Origin: Blautia parvula | GTDB lineage: Bacteria > Bacillota > Clostridia > Lachnospirales > Lachnospiraceae | Direction of reading: 5' to 3' | Assembly: GCF_020215665.1 (NCBI RefSeq) | Contig: NZ_CP084061.1 | Location: forward strand, 930,001-994,000 | Length of the DNA stretch: 64,000 nucleotides | Part shown: one piece after another, positions 8,204 through 17,729 of the stretch | Numbering within the stretch: the first letter of the stretch is position 1 | How the letters are laid out: every line of letters begins with the position of its first letter | The notes under the pieces: model-generated | Database searches by the model: none | What the model saw: only the letters and a program-made list of their open reading frames with translations | What the model was told of the DNA's origin: nothing | Translations under genes and position numbers: made by a program

Positions 8204-8234
8204 AAAAAATCGTCTGGTAACAGGCGATTTTTTT
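8204..8234 (+). terminator. Attenuator terminator upstream of ABC-F gene
   Basis: A 13-bp stem (one G-T pair), AAAAAATCGTCTG (8204-8216) and CAGGCGATTTTTT (8221-8233), loop GTAA, ending in a T-run. No complete gene lies immediately before it, and it ends 56 bases before the ABC-F start. It therefore looks like a conditional terminator in the leader. Confidence 0.8.
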
Positions 8235-8290
8235 ATGGCGGCAGAATGGCAGAGAGCAGCATTCTGCGCCCACTGGGAGAGTGATCTATT

Positions 8291-9814
8291 ATGGCAAAAA
8301 TAAGCGCATCGGGATTGACTTTTTGTTACGACGGAAGTTATGACGACATATTTTATGAGGCATCCTTTATCATGGATACCAATTGGAAACTTGGCCTGAT
8401 CGGACGAAACGGCAAGGGCAAGACCACACTGCTCAGGCTTTTGATGGGGCAGTATTCCTACAGGGGAAGTATCAGCAGTTCGGTTTTATTCGATTATTTT
8501 CCTTTTCAAATACAAAAGGAGGATATGGAGCGTGATACGATAGAAGTGATCGAACGCATACAGCCTGACTATGAGCTGTGGAGAATCTGCAGGGAACTGG
8601 AACTTCTGCATGTGGAGGCAGATATTCTCTACCGTCCGTATCAGACACTGAGCCACGGAGAGCGAACAAAGGTCATGCTGGCAGTGCTTTTTTCCAGGGA
8701 AAATTATTTTCTGCTCATTGATGAGCCGACGAATCACCTGGATATGGAGACCAGAGAGCTGTTGTGTGCGTACCTGAACAGGAAGAAGGGATTTATACTG
8801 GTATCCCATGACAGATGGCTGCTGGATTCCTGTATTGACCACGTGCTGGCCCTGGAGCGGAATCAGATCGAGGTGGAAAAAGGAAACTTTACTTCCTGGT
8901 GGGAGAATAAGCAGAGAAGAGACCAATATGAGATATCAGAAAACGAAAAGCTGAAACAGGAGATCAAAAAGATGGAGGAATCCGCCAGAAAGGCTTCTGC
9001 CTGGGCAGAGAAGGCGGAAAACACCAAGATTGGTTTTAATCCTTTGAAGGAACATGACAGGTTCCTGGACACAAGAGCTTACATCGGGGAAAAAGCCAGG
9101 CGCATGCAGCAGAGAAGAAAGAACCTGGAGCGCAGGCAGCAGACTGCCATCAGAGAAAAGGAACAGCTTTTAAAAAATCTGGAGCAGCCCGCACAGCTCA
9201 GACTGACACCCCTTACCCATCACAAGGAGACCTATATCAGAATAAAGGATGCTTCTGTTTCTTACGGCAGCCATCAGGTGATCCGAAACTTCAGTATGGA
9301 GCTGAAACGTGGAGAACGCATTCTGCTGCAGGGAAAAAACGGCTGCGGAAAATCCAGTATTCTGAAAATGATCCTGCGCGACGCAGGCATGCGCCTTCCC
9401 GGGGAAAAGGATTTCTGTGTACAGGGACAGCATGAGCTGGCAGCGGGGCTGGAAATTTCTTATATCAACCAGGATACTTCCTTTTTAAGGGGCAGTCTGG
9501 ATGCGTATATAGAGCGGGAATCCCTGGACGGCAGCCTTTTCAGGGCAATTCTGCGGAAGCTGGATTTTGAAAGGATACAGTTTGAAAAGCCCATGGAGGA
9601 GTATTCAGAAGGCCAGAAGAAGAAAGTCCTCATAGCCTCCAGCCTTCTGAAGCCGGCCCATCTCTACATTTGGGATGAACCTATGAACTACATTGACATA
9701 TTTTCCAGAATGCAGATTGAGGAACTGATCCTGGAGTATGAACCAACCATGCTGTTGGTTGAGCATGACAGGGATTTTGGAAACCGCTGTGCCACGCAGG
9801 TGGTCACAATCTAG
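8291..9814 (+). CDS. Lsa-type ABC-F ribosomal protection protein
   Basis: A 507-residue cytoplasmic protein with two ATPase domains and no membrane segments. Walker A sites are GRNGKGKTT (about residue 42) and GKNGCGKSS (about 350). Signatures are LSHGERTK and YSEGQKKK, and Walker B motifs LLIDEPTNHLD and YIWDEPMNY. The charged linker (about residues 190-290) is the arm that reaches into the ribosome. MDTNWKLGLIGRNG, the IWDEP.NY.D ending and the overall length match Lsa-family proteins. These dislodge lincosamide, streptogramin A or pleuromutilin drugs. Ribosome binding site GGGAGAG. It converges on and shares CTAG with the next gene's stop. Confidence 0.85.
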   Translation: MAKISASGLTFCYDGSYDDIFYEASFIMDTNWKLGLIGRNGKGKTTLLRLLMGQYSYRGSISSSVLFDYFPFQIQKEDMERDTIEVIERIQPDYELWRICRELELLHVEADILYRPYQTLSHGERTKVMLAVLFSRENYFLLIDEPTNHLDMETRELLCAYLNRKKGFILVSHDRWLLDSCIDHVLALERNQIEVEKGNFTSWWENKQRRDQYEISENEKLKQEIKKMEESARKASAWAEKAENTKIGFNPLKEHDRFLDTRAYIGEKARRMQQRRKNLERRQQTAIREKEQLLKNLEQPAQLRLTPLTHHKETYIRIKDASVSYGSHQVIRNFSMELKRGERILLQGKNGCGKSSILKMILRDAGMRLPGEKDFCVQGQHELAAGLEISYINQDTSFLRGSLDAYIERESLDGSLFRAILRKLDFERIQFEKPMEEYSEGQKKKVLIASSLLKPAHLYIWDEPMNYIDIFSRMQIEELILEYEPTMLLVEHDRDFGNRCATQVVTI

Positions 9815-10773
9815 AGCCTGAGATTCAGCTCGGCAAACTTTTCTGTGAGTATTCCTGTGGACCAGTCGTACATCTGGGTGGTTTCATACTGCCTGTAGGT
9901 GTACTCCTGGGCAACCAGTACCATCAGATAGATATCATACCAGAGGGCCCGGAGCTGTTCCTCTGGTGTTAAGCATTCCTTACCGTACCCCTGAAGAAAA
10001 TCCGGGTCCTGTCCGTAGGTGCGGAAGCCCACTTCCATAAGCGGGTCAGCCCAAAGACTGCGTTCCCAGTCAATGAGGCCGGAAATCCTGCCGTTTTTCA
10101 CGAAGATGTTGCCGTCCCATAAGTCCCAGTGAACCAGGCAGGGTACCGTAACCTGTTCAAACAGGGACCTGCTGTTTTCAAGAAAGCTTCTGAGGGTTGG
10201 GACGGGGATTTTCAGATCCACAGACATGGCCTTGGCGTCGGAAAAGGCCATGTCCATCATGCGGCAGAAGACCGTGTACCAGTCGTTGCCCTGCATTTGG
10301 GGCTGGCCGATATAGCCGAAGGACTCCCCGGTGATGCTGTTTATTTTGCGGTTGAGCATTCCGGTATCCCTGCGAATCTGTTTTTTGACGGATTCCGGTA
10401 CGGAATCTGCCAGGGAGAAGAGACTGTTTCCTTCCAGTTTTTCCATGAAAAAATAGGGGGAGCTGCACAGGGTGAGACTGTCATCAAAAAAGAAGATTTT
10501 TGCCACAGGCACATCTGTTTTCTCGGCGGCAAGTCTCATAGCAGCCACTTCACTGTACATGATATTCTTTTCGTAGGACATGATACAGGCATCCCTTGGG
10601 GGTGCTATTTTTAAAACGGATTCCCGTCCGCTGTCAAAACGCAGAAGATAAGCCACATTAAAATATCCTTCCGTAAGTTCCAGAATCTCTGTACAGGTTT
10701 CACCGGGAAAGGCTTTTTGTGCCATTTGATTCAGCGTTTCAGCGGACTGTGTGTTTTTTGTCATACTTTTCAT
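9811..10773 (-). CDS. APH/choline-kinase-fold phosphotransferase
   Basis: A 320-residue small-molecule kinase fold. The catalytic loop is HWDLWDGN (about residue 221), the metal-binding Asp is in LIDWERS, and a nucleotide lysine is in ESVLKIAPP. The family includes aminoglycoside, macrolide and metabolite kinases, and the substrate cannot be assigned. Its start overlaps the MATE gene stop as ATGA, so the two are one operon, with GAGGT as ribosome binding site. Its stop and that of the convergent ABC-F gene share the bases CTAG, leaving no intergenic space. Confidence 0.8.
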   Translation of the reverse strand: MKSMTKNTQSAETLNQMAQKAFPGETCTEILELTEGYFNVAYLLRFDSGRESVLKIAPPRDACIMSYEKNIMYSEVAAMRLAAEKTDVPVAKIFFFDDSLTLCSSPYFFMEKLEGNSLFSLADSVPESVKKQIRRDTGMLNRKINSITGESFGYIGQPQMQGNDWYTVFCRMMDMAFSDAKAMSVDLKIPVPTLRSFLENSRSLFEQVTVPCLVHWDLWDGNIFVKNGRISGLIDWERSLWADPLMEVGFRTYGQDPDFLQGYGKECLTPEEQLRALWYDIYLMVLVAQEYTYRQYETTQMYDWSTGILTEKFAELNLRL

Positions 10774-12095
10774 ATTGATACCTCACATTTGTTTTTTTGG
10801 TATATCCGGACGGCCCAGGCAGCAGTCACAAGATCACCTGCCGCGCATGCAGCCCAGAGAACGGTTATATTTCCTAAAAAGCCGGCAGCAAGCAGGATGG
10901 GAAGCTGGATCAGGCAAATACTTCCGATGGAAAGAAGGAAGGCCGTCCTTGCATTTCCGGTTGACTGGAAATAAGCTGCGGCTGTCTGGACAAAGCCTTT
11001 CACACAAAAGGAAAGGCTCATGATCCGCAGAGCCTGCATTCCGATCCTGCGGATTTCTTCCTGGTCTGTGAAGAAGCGGAAGATAAGGCCTGCTCCGGCC
11101 AGGGAAAGCAGGGTGATGGCAAGGCCATAGAAAAAGTCAGCCTTCAGGGCACACCGGACCGTATCCCGGACTCTTTTGTAGTTTCTGTCCCCGTAATTGT
11201 AGCCGATAATGGGCTGGATGCCCTGCATGATACCGGTAAACGGTGTGAAGAGGACAGAGGTGATGCGGCTTAAAATAGAGTAAGCGCCAAGGGCCATGGC
11301 ACCGCCTGCTGCAACCAGCATATGGTTGAATACGGCAATGATAAAGCTGCTGCCCAGGTTATTCAGAAAGGAGGGCAGGCCCACAGAGACGATTTCCCCT
11401 GCCAAAGCTCTGTGAAAGCGGATATGGCGTAGGGAAATCCTGCAGGGTGTCTTCTTCCGTATAAAGAAATAATACAGGCTGGTAAGCATGGAAACAGCCT
11501 GGGAGGCCAGAGTTGCCAGGGCAGCTCCGGATATTCCCATATGAAAGACATAGATGAAAAGCGGGTCCAGCACCATATTCAGCAAAACAGGTAGAGACCA
11601 CTGCAGGGTGGAATAGGAGATGTCTCCGTTGGCCCGCATTACGCCGGAAAATCCGGTGCTTATAATGGTTCCTGCCAGCAGAATCCTGCCGTAGTCACGT
11701 ATGTAGGGCAGAATCTGCCCGGAGGCGCCCAGAAGTCTGACCAGAGGCTCGAACAGGCCAAGGCCCGCAAGCGTGACCAGCCCGGCGCAGATGAGCCAGA
11801 GAAAGAACATGCAGCCAACAGCGTCGGCAGCCTTCTCCTTTTCCTTTGCACCAAGCTTTCTGGACAGCACAGAGCCGGTTCCTGAGCCGACTGTGGTGGT
11901 GATGCCCCCGATCAGGACGGTCACAGGGGAGAAGACGCCGACGGCTGCGCTTGCATACCCGCCCACACCCCGGGACACATAGAAGGCATCGGTCAGGCCG
12001 TACATGCTGTATAAGATCAGGGAAAATGTGGTCTGGGAGCACATAGTGAGCAGCAGGCTTTTCAGCGGCTGCTGTCCCAAACGGTTTTCTGTCAA
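10770..12095 (-). CDS. MATE family efflux transporter
   Basis: A 441-residue protein with about twelve hydrophobic segments in two repeats (GVGGYASAAVGVFSPVTVLIGG and GGAMALGAYSILSRI), typical of Na+ or H+ coupled MATE drug exporters. The start is a TTG at 12095, preceded by AAGGCGG with 8-base spacing. A nearby ATG is out of frame. It forms an operon with the downstream kinase-fold gene and is divergent from the UvrA-like gene. Confidence 0.88.
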   Translation of the reverse strand: MTENRLGQQPLKSLLLTMCSQTTFSLILYSMYGLTDAFYVSRGVGGYASAAVGVFSPVTVLIGGITTTVGSGTGSVLSRKLGAKEKEKAADAVGCMFFLWLICAGLVTLAGLGLFEPLVRLLGASGQILPYIRDYGRILLAGTIISTGFSGVMRANGDISYSTLQWSLPVLLNMVLDPLFIYVFHMGISGAALATLASQAVSMLTSLYYFFIRKKTPCRISLRHIRFHRALAGEIVSVGLPSFLNNLGSSFIIAVFNHMLVAAGGAMALGAYSILSRITSVLFTPFTGIMQGIQPIIGYNYGDRNYKRVRDTVRCALKADFFYGLAITLLSLAGAGLIFRFFTDQEEIRRIGMQALRIMSLSFCVKGFVQTAAAYFQSTGNARTAFLLSIGSICLIQLPILLAAGFLGNITVLWAACAAGDLVTAAWAVRIYQKNKCEVSI

Positions 12096-12264
12096 TCATA
12101 TCACCGCCTTAATAGGATTTTTTGTAACTGTTCAGCCAGGTCTGCGCATTTACTGCGCTGACCGTGTATAAGACCGGTTACGTTCTCTTTATGGTATCAG
12201 TATACAGAAAAATATTTAAAATAGCTATAGCCTGTACAACCAATCTGCAAAAAAGGAGGTATTC

Positions 12265-14712
12265 ATGAATACGATCAAGATAACAGGCGCCTGGGAGGGC
12301 TGCCTGAAAAACATTTCCCTGGAAATACCGAAGAATAAACTGGTGGTTTTCACCGGATTGTCAGGATCCGGAAAATCCACGCTGCTGATCGATGTCCTGT
12401 ACAATGAATGTCAGAGACAGTATCTGGAAGCCATGGCCTTTCAGGGAATAAACAAACCGAAAGTGGAGCGCATACAGGGCGCGTCCCCCGCCATTGTGAT
12501 ACAGCAGACAGCCTCAAACCGCAATCCGCGCTCCACAGTGGGAACCATGACAGATGTCTATACTGACCTGCGGATGATCTATGAGAAGCTGGGGGTCAGG
12601 ACTTGTCCCCACTGCGGCAGCGTGATCTCCTCCTCTTCATGTAAGGAGGAGACTGAGAAAAAAGGAAATGATTTTTATGTTTATATGTACTGCAGTACGT
12701 GCGGCAGAAGGATGGATAAGATCACACGCACCTATTTTTCTTTTAACACCAGGGAGGGCGCATGCCCGGCCTGCGAAGGCCTGGGGAAGATACATTCCAT
12801 AAAAAAGGAACGGGTGACAGACGAGTCCCTGTCCCTGGAGGACGGAGCGGTACGTTTTTTTGAAAAACAATATGGAAAATACCAGTGCTCTGTACTGAAA
12901 AAGGCCTTTGCCCACTATGGGCTTGACCAGGACTTAAGTGTACCTGCAGAGCGGTTTAGCCGGGAACAGAAAGCGGTTTTGTACGAGGGAGCTGACAGCA
13001 GCGCGGTAAAAGCGCTTTTTCCGGACCGCGAACCGCCGAAAAGTGTCACGCAGGGCAGGTTTGAGGGGATTTACCCTATTTTGTGGAGACGTCTGGCAGA
13101 AAAAAACGGAGATACAAAGCAGCTCGGGGAATATTTTGACGTGGTGGAGTGTCCCCGGTGTAAAGGAGAAAGGCTTGGAGAGATCAGCCGGAAGGTGACT
13201 GTGCGGGGCATCCGTCTGCCGGAGCTTTCCCTCTTTTCCCTGGAAAAATTATACGGATGGGTGCAGGAGCTGCGGAGTTTACTGACAGAGCATGAAAAAG
13301 AATTTGTAGATGCCTATCTGCTTGATATAGAGACAAAGCTTGGACGTTTTATGAAGGTGGGGCTTGGATACCTGTCCTTAGATAGGCAGATCCTTACACT
13401 GTCCGGAGGGGAGATGCAGCGTCTCCGGCTGGCTGCAGCGCTGGATTCGGAGCTGTCCGGTATTCTATACATTCTGGATGAACCCACTGCAGGACTGCAT
13501 CCGAGAGATACAGAGGGGCTGCTGGCAATCCTGAAAAGGCTCCGTGATATGGGAAATACGGTGCTTGTCATAGAACATGATGTGGATGTTATGGCAGGCG
13601 CGGACTATGTGATGGATATGGGTCCGGGTTCAGGGAAATACGGCGGGGAGGTGATCGCCGCAGGTACTATCGCTGAGATCATGCAGCAGAGCGCCTCTGT
13701 GACCGGAACCTATCTGCAGAACCCCCAGCCCGGGAAGATGAGATTCAGGGCGCCTGACGGAGCTGTCCGGATCGAGAATGCGGATATTTTTAATCTGAAA
13801 CATGTGTCTGTGGAGATTCCCACAGGGTGCCTGGTCTCCGTCACCGGCCCTTCAGGTTCGGGAAAATCCACGCTTATCTTTCAGGTGCTTGCAAAGGGGA
13901 GAACCGATGCGCAGCAGAACCGTGTCACAGGGCTTGAGCAGTTTGACAGGATCGTGGAGACGGACCAGTCGGCACTTGCCAGAATGAAACGGTCCAATGT
14001 GGCAACATTTTCAGAGGTTTATACAGAGATCAGGAATGTTTTCGCCGGCACGGAGGATGCAAAAAAGGCCGGTTTCTCAGCAAAACATTTTTCCTTTAAC
14101 ACACCGGGAGGCAGATGTGAAAACTGCGGAGGGATGGGATATGTGGAGAATAACATGCTGTTTTTTGCTAACACGGAAGTGGTCTGCCCGGTGTGTAACG
14201 GCAACCGGTTTGACAGGGATGTGCTGGCTGTGACTTACCGGGGATATTCCATTAAGGATATTCTGGATATGTCCGTAGATGAGGCGCGCCATGTCTTTGC
14301 AGACCATAAAAAAATCTTAAGGATATTGGCGCTGCTGCAGGATGTGGGGCTTGGTTATCTGCAGCTTGGGCAGTCGCTGACCACCTTGTCCGGCGGCGAA
14401 GGGCAGCGGCTGAAGCTGGCTAAGGAGCTGATCGAAAACCGTGGGAATAACCGGTGTCTGTATTTAATGGATGAGCCTACTACTGGGCTTCATCCGAGAG
14501 ATATTGAACATTTTTTGGTACTTTTAGAACGGCTGACAGATGCCGGGAATACTGTCGTTGTGGTGGAGCATAACCAGCAGCTCATCAGAAACAGTGACTG
14601 GGTGATCGACCTTGGGCCGGAAGGCGGGGAAAAGGGCGGATTCGTGATTTTTGAGGGAACGCCGGAGGCCATGAAAGCCTGTGCTGCCAGTGTTACGGCA
14701 AAATATCTCTGA
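12265..14712 (+). CDS. Short UvrA paralogue lacking the UvrB-binding domain
   Basis: 815 residues against about 940 for UvrA. Walker A sites are GLSGSGKST (near 31) and GPSGSGKST (near 530). Signatures are TLSGGEMQRL and TLSGGEGQRL, and Walker B motifs ILDEPTAGLHPRD and LMDEPTTGLHPRD. Zinc-type cysteines are in TCPHCG, CSTCGRR, CPACEG, CENCGG and CPVCNG. Between CPHCG and CSTCG there are about 35 residues where UvrA carries about 150 including the UvrB-binding domain. It should bind DNA and ATP but not load UvrB. Such paralogues (UvrA2/DrrC-like) are linked to tolerance of DNA-binding drugs. GGAGG precedes the ATG. Confidence 0.88.
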   Translation: MNTIKITGAWEGCLKNISLEIPKNKLVVFTGLSGSGKSTLLIDVLYNECQRQYLEAMAFQGINKPKVERIQGASPAIVIQQTASNRNPRSTVGTMTDVYTDLRMIYEKLGVRTCPHCGSVISSSSCKEETEKKGNDFYVYMYCSTCGRRMDKITRTYFSFNTREGACPACEGLGKIHSIKKERVTDESLSLEDGAVRFFEKQYGKYQCSVLKKAFAHYGLDQDLSVPAERFSREQKAVLYEGADSSAVKALFPDREPPKSVTQGRFEGIYPILWRRLAEKNGDTKQLGEYFDVVECPRCKGERLGEISRKVTVRGIRLPELSLFSLEKLYGWVQELRSLLTEHEKEFVDAYLLDIETKLGRFMKVGLGYLSLDRQILTLSGGEMQRLRLAAALDSELSGILYILDEPTAGLHPRDTEGLLAILKRLRDMGNTVLVIEHDVDVMAGADYVMDMGPGSGKYGGEVIAAGTIAEIMQQSASVTGTYLQNPQPGKMRFRAPDGAVRIENADIFNLKHVSVEIPTGCLVSVTGPSGSGKSTLIFQVLAKGRTDAQQNRVTGLEQFDRIVETDQSALARMKRSNVATFSEVYTEIRNVFAGTEDAKKAGFSAKHFSFNTPGGRCENCGGMGYVENNMLFFANTEVVCPVCNGNRFDRDVLAVTYRGYSIKDILDMSVDEARHVFADHKKILRILALLQDVGLGYLQLGQSLTTLSGGEGQRLKLAKELIENRGNNRCLYLMDEPTTGLHPRDIEHFLVLLERLTDAGNTVVVVEHNQQLIRNSDWVIDLGPEGGEKGGFVIFEGTPEAMKACAASVTAKYL

Positions 14713-14717
14713 ATTAA

Positions 14718-14764
14718 AAAAATCCCCTGAAAGCCGGTAGAATACAGCCGGTTTTCGGGGGATA
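14718..14764. terminator. Convergent terminator
   Basis: AATCCCC-TGAAA-GCCGG pairs with CCGG-TTTTC-GGGGGAT between the UvrA-like gene and the convergent ABC permease gene. A-run on the left, so it works best leftward. Confidence 0.7.
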
Positions 14765-14771
14765 TGGTATG

Positions 14772-15422
14772 TCAGAATTCTGCTTTTTTAAAGATGCCGA
14801 AGCTTATCCGGTACATGGCTGCCGTCCACAGAAGGAGGACAAGAGGAGAAATGCAGGTGAGCAGAAGGACAACGCTGTCTGTAAGCTCAATACCAAAACT
14901 TCTCAGAAGATAATACAGTCCCAGGCAGAGCAGTACGGGAAGCAGAAAGGCGGCGAGCATAAGTGTGCGGGCTTTTTCCGCTCCGAATTTAAAAAGCAGG
15001 GGAATGACAAGACTGCCGAGAAAGAAGGAAATCGCCACGCCCGCAAGGCAGACTGCCAGCAGTTCCTGCCATTCAGATGCGGAGGTGATATGAAATCTGC
15101 CGATTATGGCGCTGCCTGCGATTCCCAGGACACCGCCGAATACCGTGCCAAACAGACAGAAGCAAAGAAGGATCACAAATTTGCTGAGGACCAGGTCTTT
15201 TCTTGAGATTGGCATGATCATGGCGTATTTTTCCCATTTGGCGTTCTCATCGAAGCTGAATGTGGTGACAACCATCATGGCGCAGAGGATGCAGCATGTG
15301 ATGACATAGGCCGCGGCGCCGCCCTGCGGGATCGTGATGAACAGAAAGATAAAGAGCATCAGGACCAGGGCTTTCATATTATGCATGATATTGTATATAT
15401 CTTTTAAGATCAGACTCTTCAT
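14772..15422 (-). CDS. ABC-2 transporter permease
   Basis: A 216-residue protein with six hydrophobic segments (for example MKALVLMLFIFLFITI and LMLAAFLLPVLLCLGL) and the MKSLILKDIYNI start common to small ABC-2 permeases of YtrA-type operons. Its ATG overlaps the ATPase stop as ATGA. It is the membrane part of the exporter encoded by the GntR-ATPase-permease operon. Substrate unknown. Confidence 0.85.
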   Translation of the reverse strand: MKSLILKDIYNIMHNMKALVLMLFIFLFITIPQGGAAAYVITCCILCAMMVVTTFSFDENAKWEKYAMIMPISRKDLVLSKFVILLCFCLFGTVFGGVLGIAGSAIIGRFHITSASEWQELLAVCLAGVAISFFLGSLVIPLLFKFGAEKARTLMLAAFLLPVLLCLGLYYLLRSFGIELTDSVVLLLTCISPLVLLLWTAAMYRISFGIFKKAEF

Positions 15423-16282
15423 GACAGGACATCCCCCTTTACATACAACAGAAGTATATCATCAATAGTTGCGTTGTCTATGACAAAATCTTTATATCTG
15501 CGCGCAGCTTTCTCTCTGTCGGCAACCAGTACATCCCACTGGTAATCCTTCTTTCTGCAGGCTAAAATGTCTTCTTTATCCAGCTTTTCAAACTGGGAGG
15601 AGCTGCAGCGGATGATACCGTAACGGTAGATCAGTTCGTCCTTTTCTTTGTCGAAAATAATTTTCCCGTTGTGTAAAAATGCAATATAGTCAGCCACCTT
15701 TTCCAGGTCCGTGGTAATATGGGAGGACATGAGAATGGAATGGTTCTCATCCTGGACAAAATCCAGGAACACATCCAGGATATCATCCCGCATCACCGGG
15801 TCAAGACCGCTTGTGGCCTCATCCAGAATGAGGAGTTTTGGGTCATGGGAGAGGGCGGCTGCGATGCTGAGCTTCATTTTCATTCCTTTTGAAAAGGTTT
15901 TGATCTCCTTATCTGCAGGGAGGGCAAACTGTTTCAGGTAGTCATGGTAGGTTTGGGTATTCCATTTTTTATAGGCGGCTGCGGAAATTTTTTCAATCTT
16001 GGCCGGTGTGAGGGATTCGTGGAAATGGATTCCGTCAAATACAACCCCGATATCTTCTTTCATGTCTTTTCTGTCTTCCGTCAGCTCTTCTCCGAAGAGG
16101 CGGACGGTTCCGTCATCCTTTCGGATCAGATCCAGGATCCCTTTCAGAGTGGTGCTTTTTCCCGCGCCGTTTTCTCCGATCAGCCCCACAATGGTTCCCC
16201 TTGGAACCGAGAATGATATATGGTCCAGCGTAAAATCAGGATACTGTTTTGTCAGATTCTCCACTTGTAAAATTGGCTTCAT
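15419..16282 (-). CDS. ABC transporter ATP-binding protein
   Basis: A 287-residue ATPase with Walker A GENGAGKST (about residue 38), signature FSKGMKMKLSIA (about 131), Walker B LLILDEATSGLDP and switch histidine in MSSHITTD. The start follows GGAGGAGGAA. It sits two bases after the GntR gene and overlaps the permease gene, so the three are one operon. This arrangement (YtrA-YtrB-like) is often induced by cell-wall drugs in Firmicutes. Confidence 0.9.
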   Translation of the reverse strand: MKPILQVENLTKQYPDFTLDHISFSVPRGTIVGLIGENGAGKSTTLKGILDLIRKDDGTVRLFGEELTEDRKDMKEDIGVVFDGIHFHESLTPAKIEKISAAAYKKWNTQTYHDYLKQFALPADKEIKTFSKGMKMKLSIAAALSHDPKLLILDEATSGLDPVMRDDILDVFLDFVQDENHSILMSSHITTDLEKVADYIAFLHNGKIIFDKEKDELIYRYGIIRCSSSQFEKLDKEDILACRKKDYQWDVLVADREKAARRYKDFVIDNATIDDILLLYVKGDVLS

Positions 16283-16284
16283 AG

Positions 16285-16662
16285 TTATTCCTCCTCCTCA
16301 TAAAAAATAGATAAAAGTTCGGTCAGTTTGTCAAGCGGGATCCCGCTTGTGCGTCCGATATCCGCGGCAGCCTTCAGGTGTTCCTCTGCCTGGCGCTGCT
16401 GTTCTTCCTGATAAAAATCTTTGTTTCTGGCGGACACAAAGCTTCCTCTGCCTACCGTTGTCTCAATAAAACCGTCTCTTTGAAGATCTTCATAGGCTTT
16501 CTGAACCGTAATGACACTCACATGCAGAGATTTCGCCAGTGCCCGCATGGAGGGGATCGGCTCGCCGGTCTCTAATTCCCCGCTCATGATCAGAGCTTTT
16601 ATCTGGGAAGTAATCTGTTCATAGATGGGCTTGCTTGTATTGCTGCTGATAATGATCTCCAT
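16285..16662 (-). CDS. YtrA-type GntR family regulator
   Basis: A 125-residue short GntR protein. The N-terminal winged helix (IYEQITSQIKALIMSGEL, then MRALAKSLHVSVITVQKAYEDL) is followed by a short helical tail. It has no ligand-binding domain, as in the YtrA subgroup. It heads the ABC operon and likely represses it. AAAGGA lies 8 bases before the ATG. Confidence 0.92.
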   Translation of the reverse strand: MEIIISSNTSKPIYEQITSQIKALIMSGELETGEPIPSMRALAKSLHVSVITVQKAYEDLQRDGFIETTVGRGSFVSARNKDFYQEEQQRQAEEHLKAAADIGRTSGIPLDKLTELLSIFYEEEE

Positions 16663-16732
16663 GTATCAGGTCCTTTCTGTTTTATAGTGTACTTGTTGTA
16701 TAAGTACATTATAGACACATGATAACATACTG

Positions 16733-17617
16733 TCAAGCATTTTCTGAATCGGACGCAATACAGGATAGAAGCGCTTTCTGGGGTGCAGGCAGAAACTTGT
16801 CCCTGTGCCATACAGCAAACAATTCATTTTCCAGAGAAAGCCCATCTACGTGAAGAGGAATCAGGGTACCCTTTTCCAATTCATCCCTTACCAGAAGATC
16901 GGGAAGGACCGTGATGCCAAGCCCGGCTTTAGCCGCTTCTATGAGGGCAGGGGAATTGACGCTTACCCACAGAGGGTGTACGGAATGGCCCAGGAGCAGG
17001 AGCGTGCTGTCCAGCACATCGCGGATGGCACTTCCCTTTTCTCGCAGAAGCAGATTTTCTGAACAGAAGGTTTCCATATCCATGGAGGTATGTATACAGG
17101 GATATTGGGGAGCGCAGACGATCTGAAGCGGGTATCTGTCAAAAGAAACGTGGGAAAATGGCCCCTGGGGAACAAAGCCTTCCAAAAGAGCCAGGTCCGC
17201 CTTTCCGCTTCGCAGAGTCTCCAGTGCGTTGGCAGCGCTCACCACCTCCACCTGTACCGTCACATCGGGCCACTGCTTCCGGAAGGAGGCAAGGATGGAC
17301 GGAAGCCAGTGGATCGCAATGGTGATGCTGGATACCACATGGATGGGAGCCTGTTTTTCCAGGCTTTTTATGCGGCTGTCCAGGGACTCACAGGCAGCCA
17401 GTACTGGAAGGATTTCTTCCAGAAGCAGTTCTCCGCTTCTGGTGAGCTGGACACGTTTGGAGAGCCGGTCAAAAAGTGCGGTCTGGGCGTATTCCTCTAA
17501 CTCCCGGATGGCGTGGGAGACGGCGGACTGGGTGATGTATAGTTTCTGTGCGGCTTTTGTGAAATTTTTTGTTTCGCATACAGTCTTGAAGATGTAGAGA
17601 TGGCGCAGTGTCATCAT
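16733..17617 (-). CDS. LysR family regulator beside chromate transporter
   Basis: A 294-residue LysR-type protein. The HTH spans residues 1-65 (FTKAAQKLYITQSAVSHAIRELE) and the effector-binding domain residues 90-290. The start at 17617 has GGAGG 8 bases upstream. It is divergent from the two-gene chromate/ion transporter, with about 110 bases between, so it is the likely regulator of that operon. The ligand is unknown. Confidence 0.9.
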   Translation of the reverse strand: MMTLRHLYIFKTVCETKNFTKAAQKLYITQSAVSHAIRELEEYAQTALFDRLSKRVQLTRSGELLLEEILPVLAACESLDSRIKSLEKQAPIHVVSSITIAIHWLPSILASFRKQWPDVTVQVEVVSAANALETLRSGKADLALLEGFVPQGPFSHVSFDRYPLQIVCAPQYPCIHTSMDMETFCSENLLLREKGSAIRDVLDSTLLLLGHSVHPLWVSVNSPALIEAAKAGLGITVLPDLLVRDELEKGTLIPLHVDGLSLENELFAVWHRDKFLPAPQKALLSCIASDSENA

Positions 17618-17677
17618 AAAGTGTTCCTCCCTGTTTTATCATGAATAAAATTAATGATTATGACAATATTATATCGT

Positions 17678-17706
17678 TTTACAGATTGCTGTACAAGGGT
17701 TATACT
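17678..17706 (+). promoter_or_regulatory. Promoter of chromate-transporter pair
   Basis: -35 TTTACA (17678-17683), 17-bp spacer, -10 TATACT (17701-17706), directly before the ribosome binding site GGGAGG. The A/T-rich stretch upstream would hold the LysR site. Confidence 0.6.
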
Positions 17707-17729
17707 GTCTTCTTAGGGAGGATTTCAGT

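Noticed and set aside
14769-15206. 145-codon plus-strand frame opposite the ABC permease
   Set aside because: Highly charged antisense shadow of a membrane protein gene. No ribosome site.
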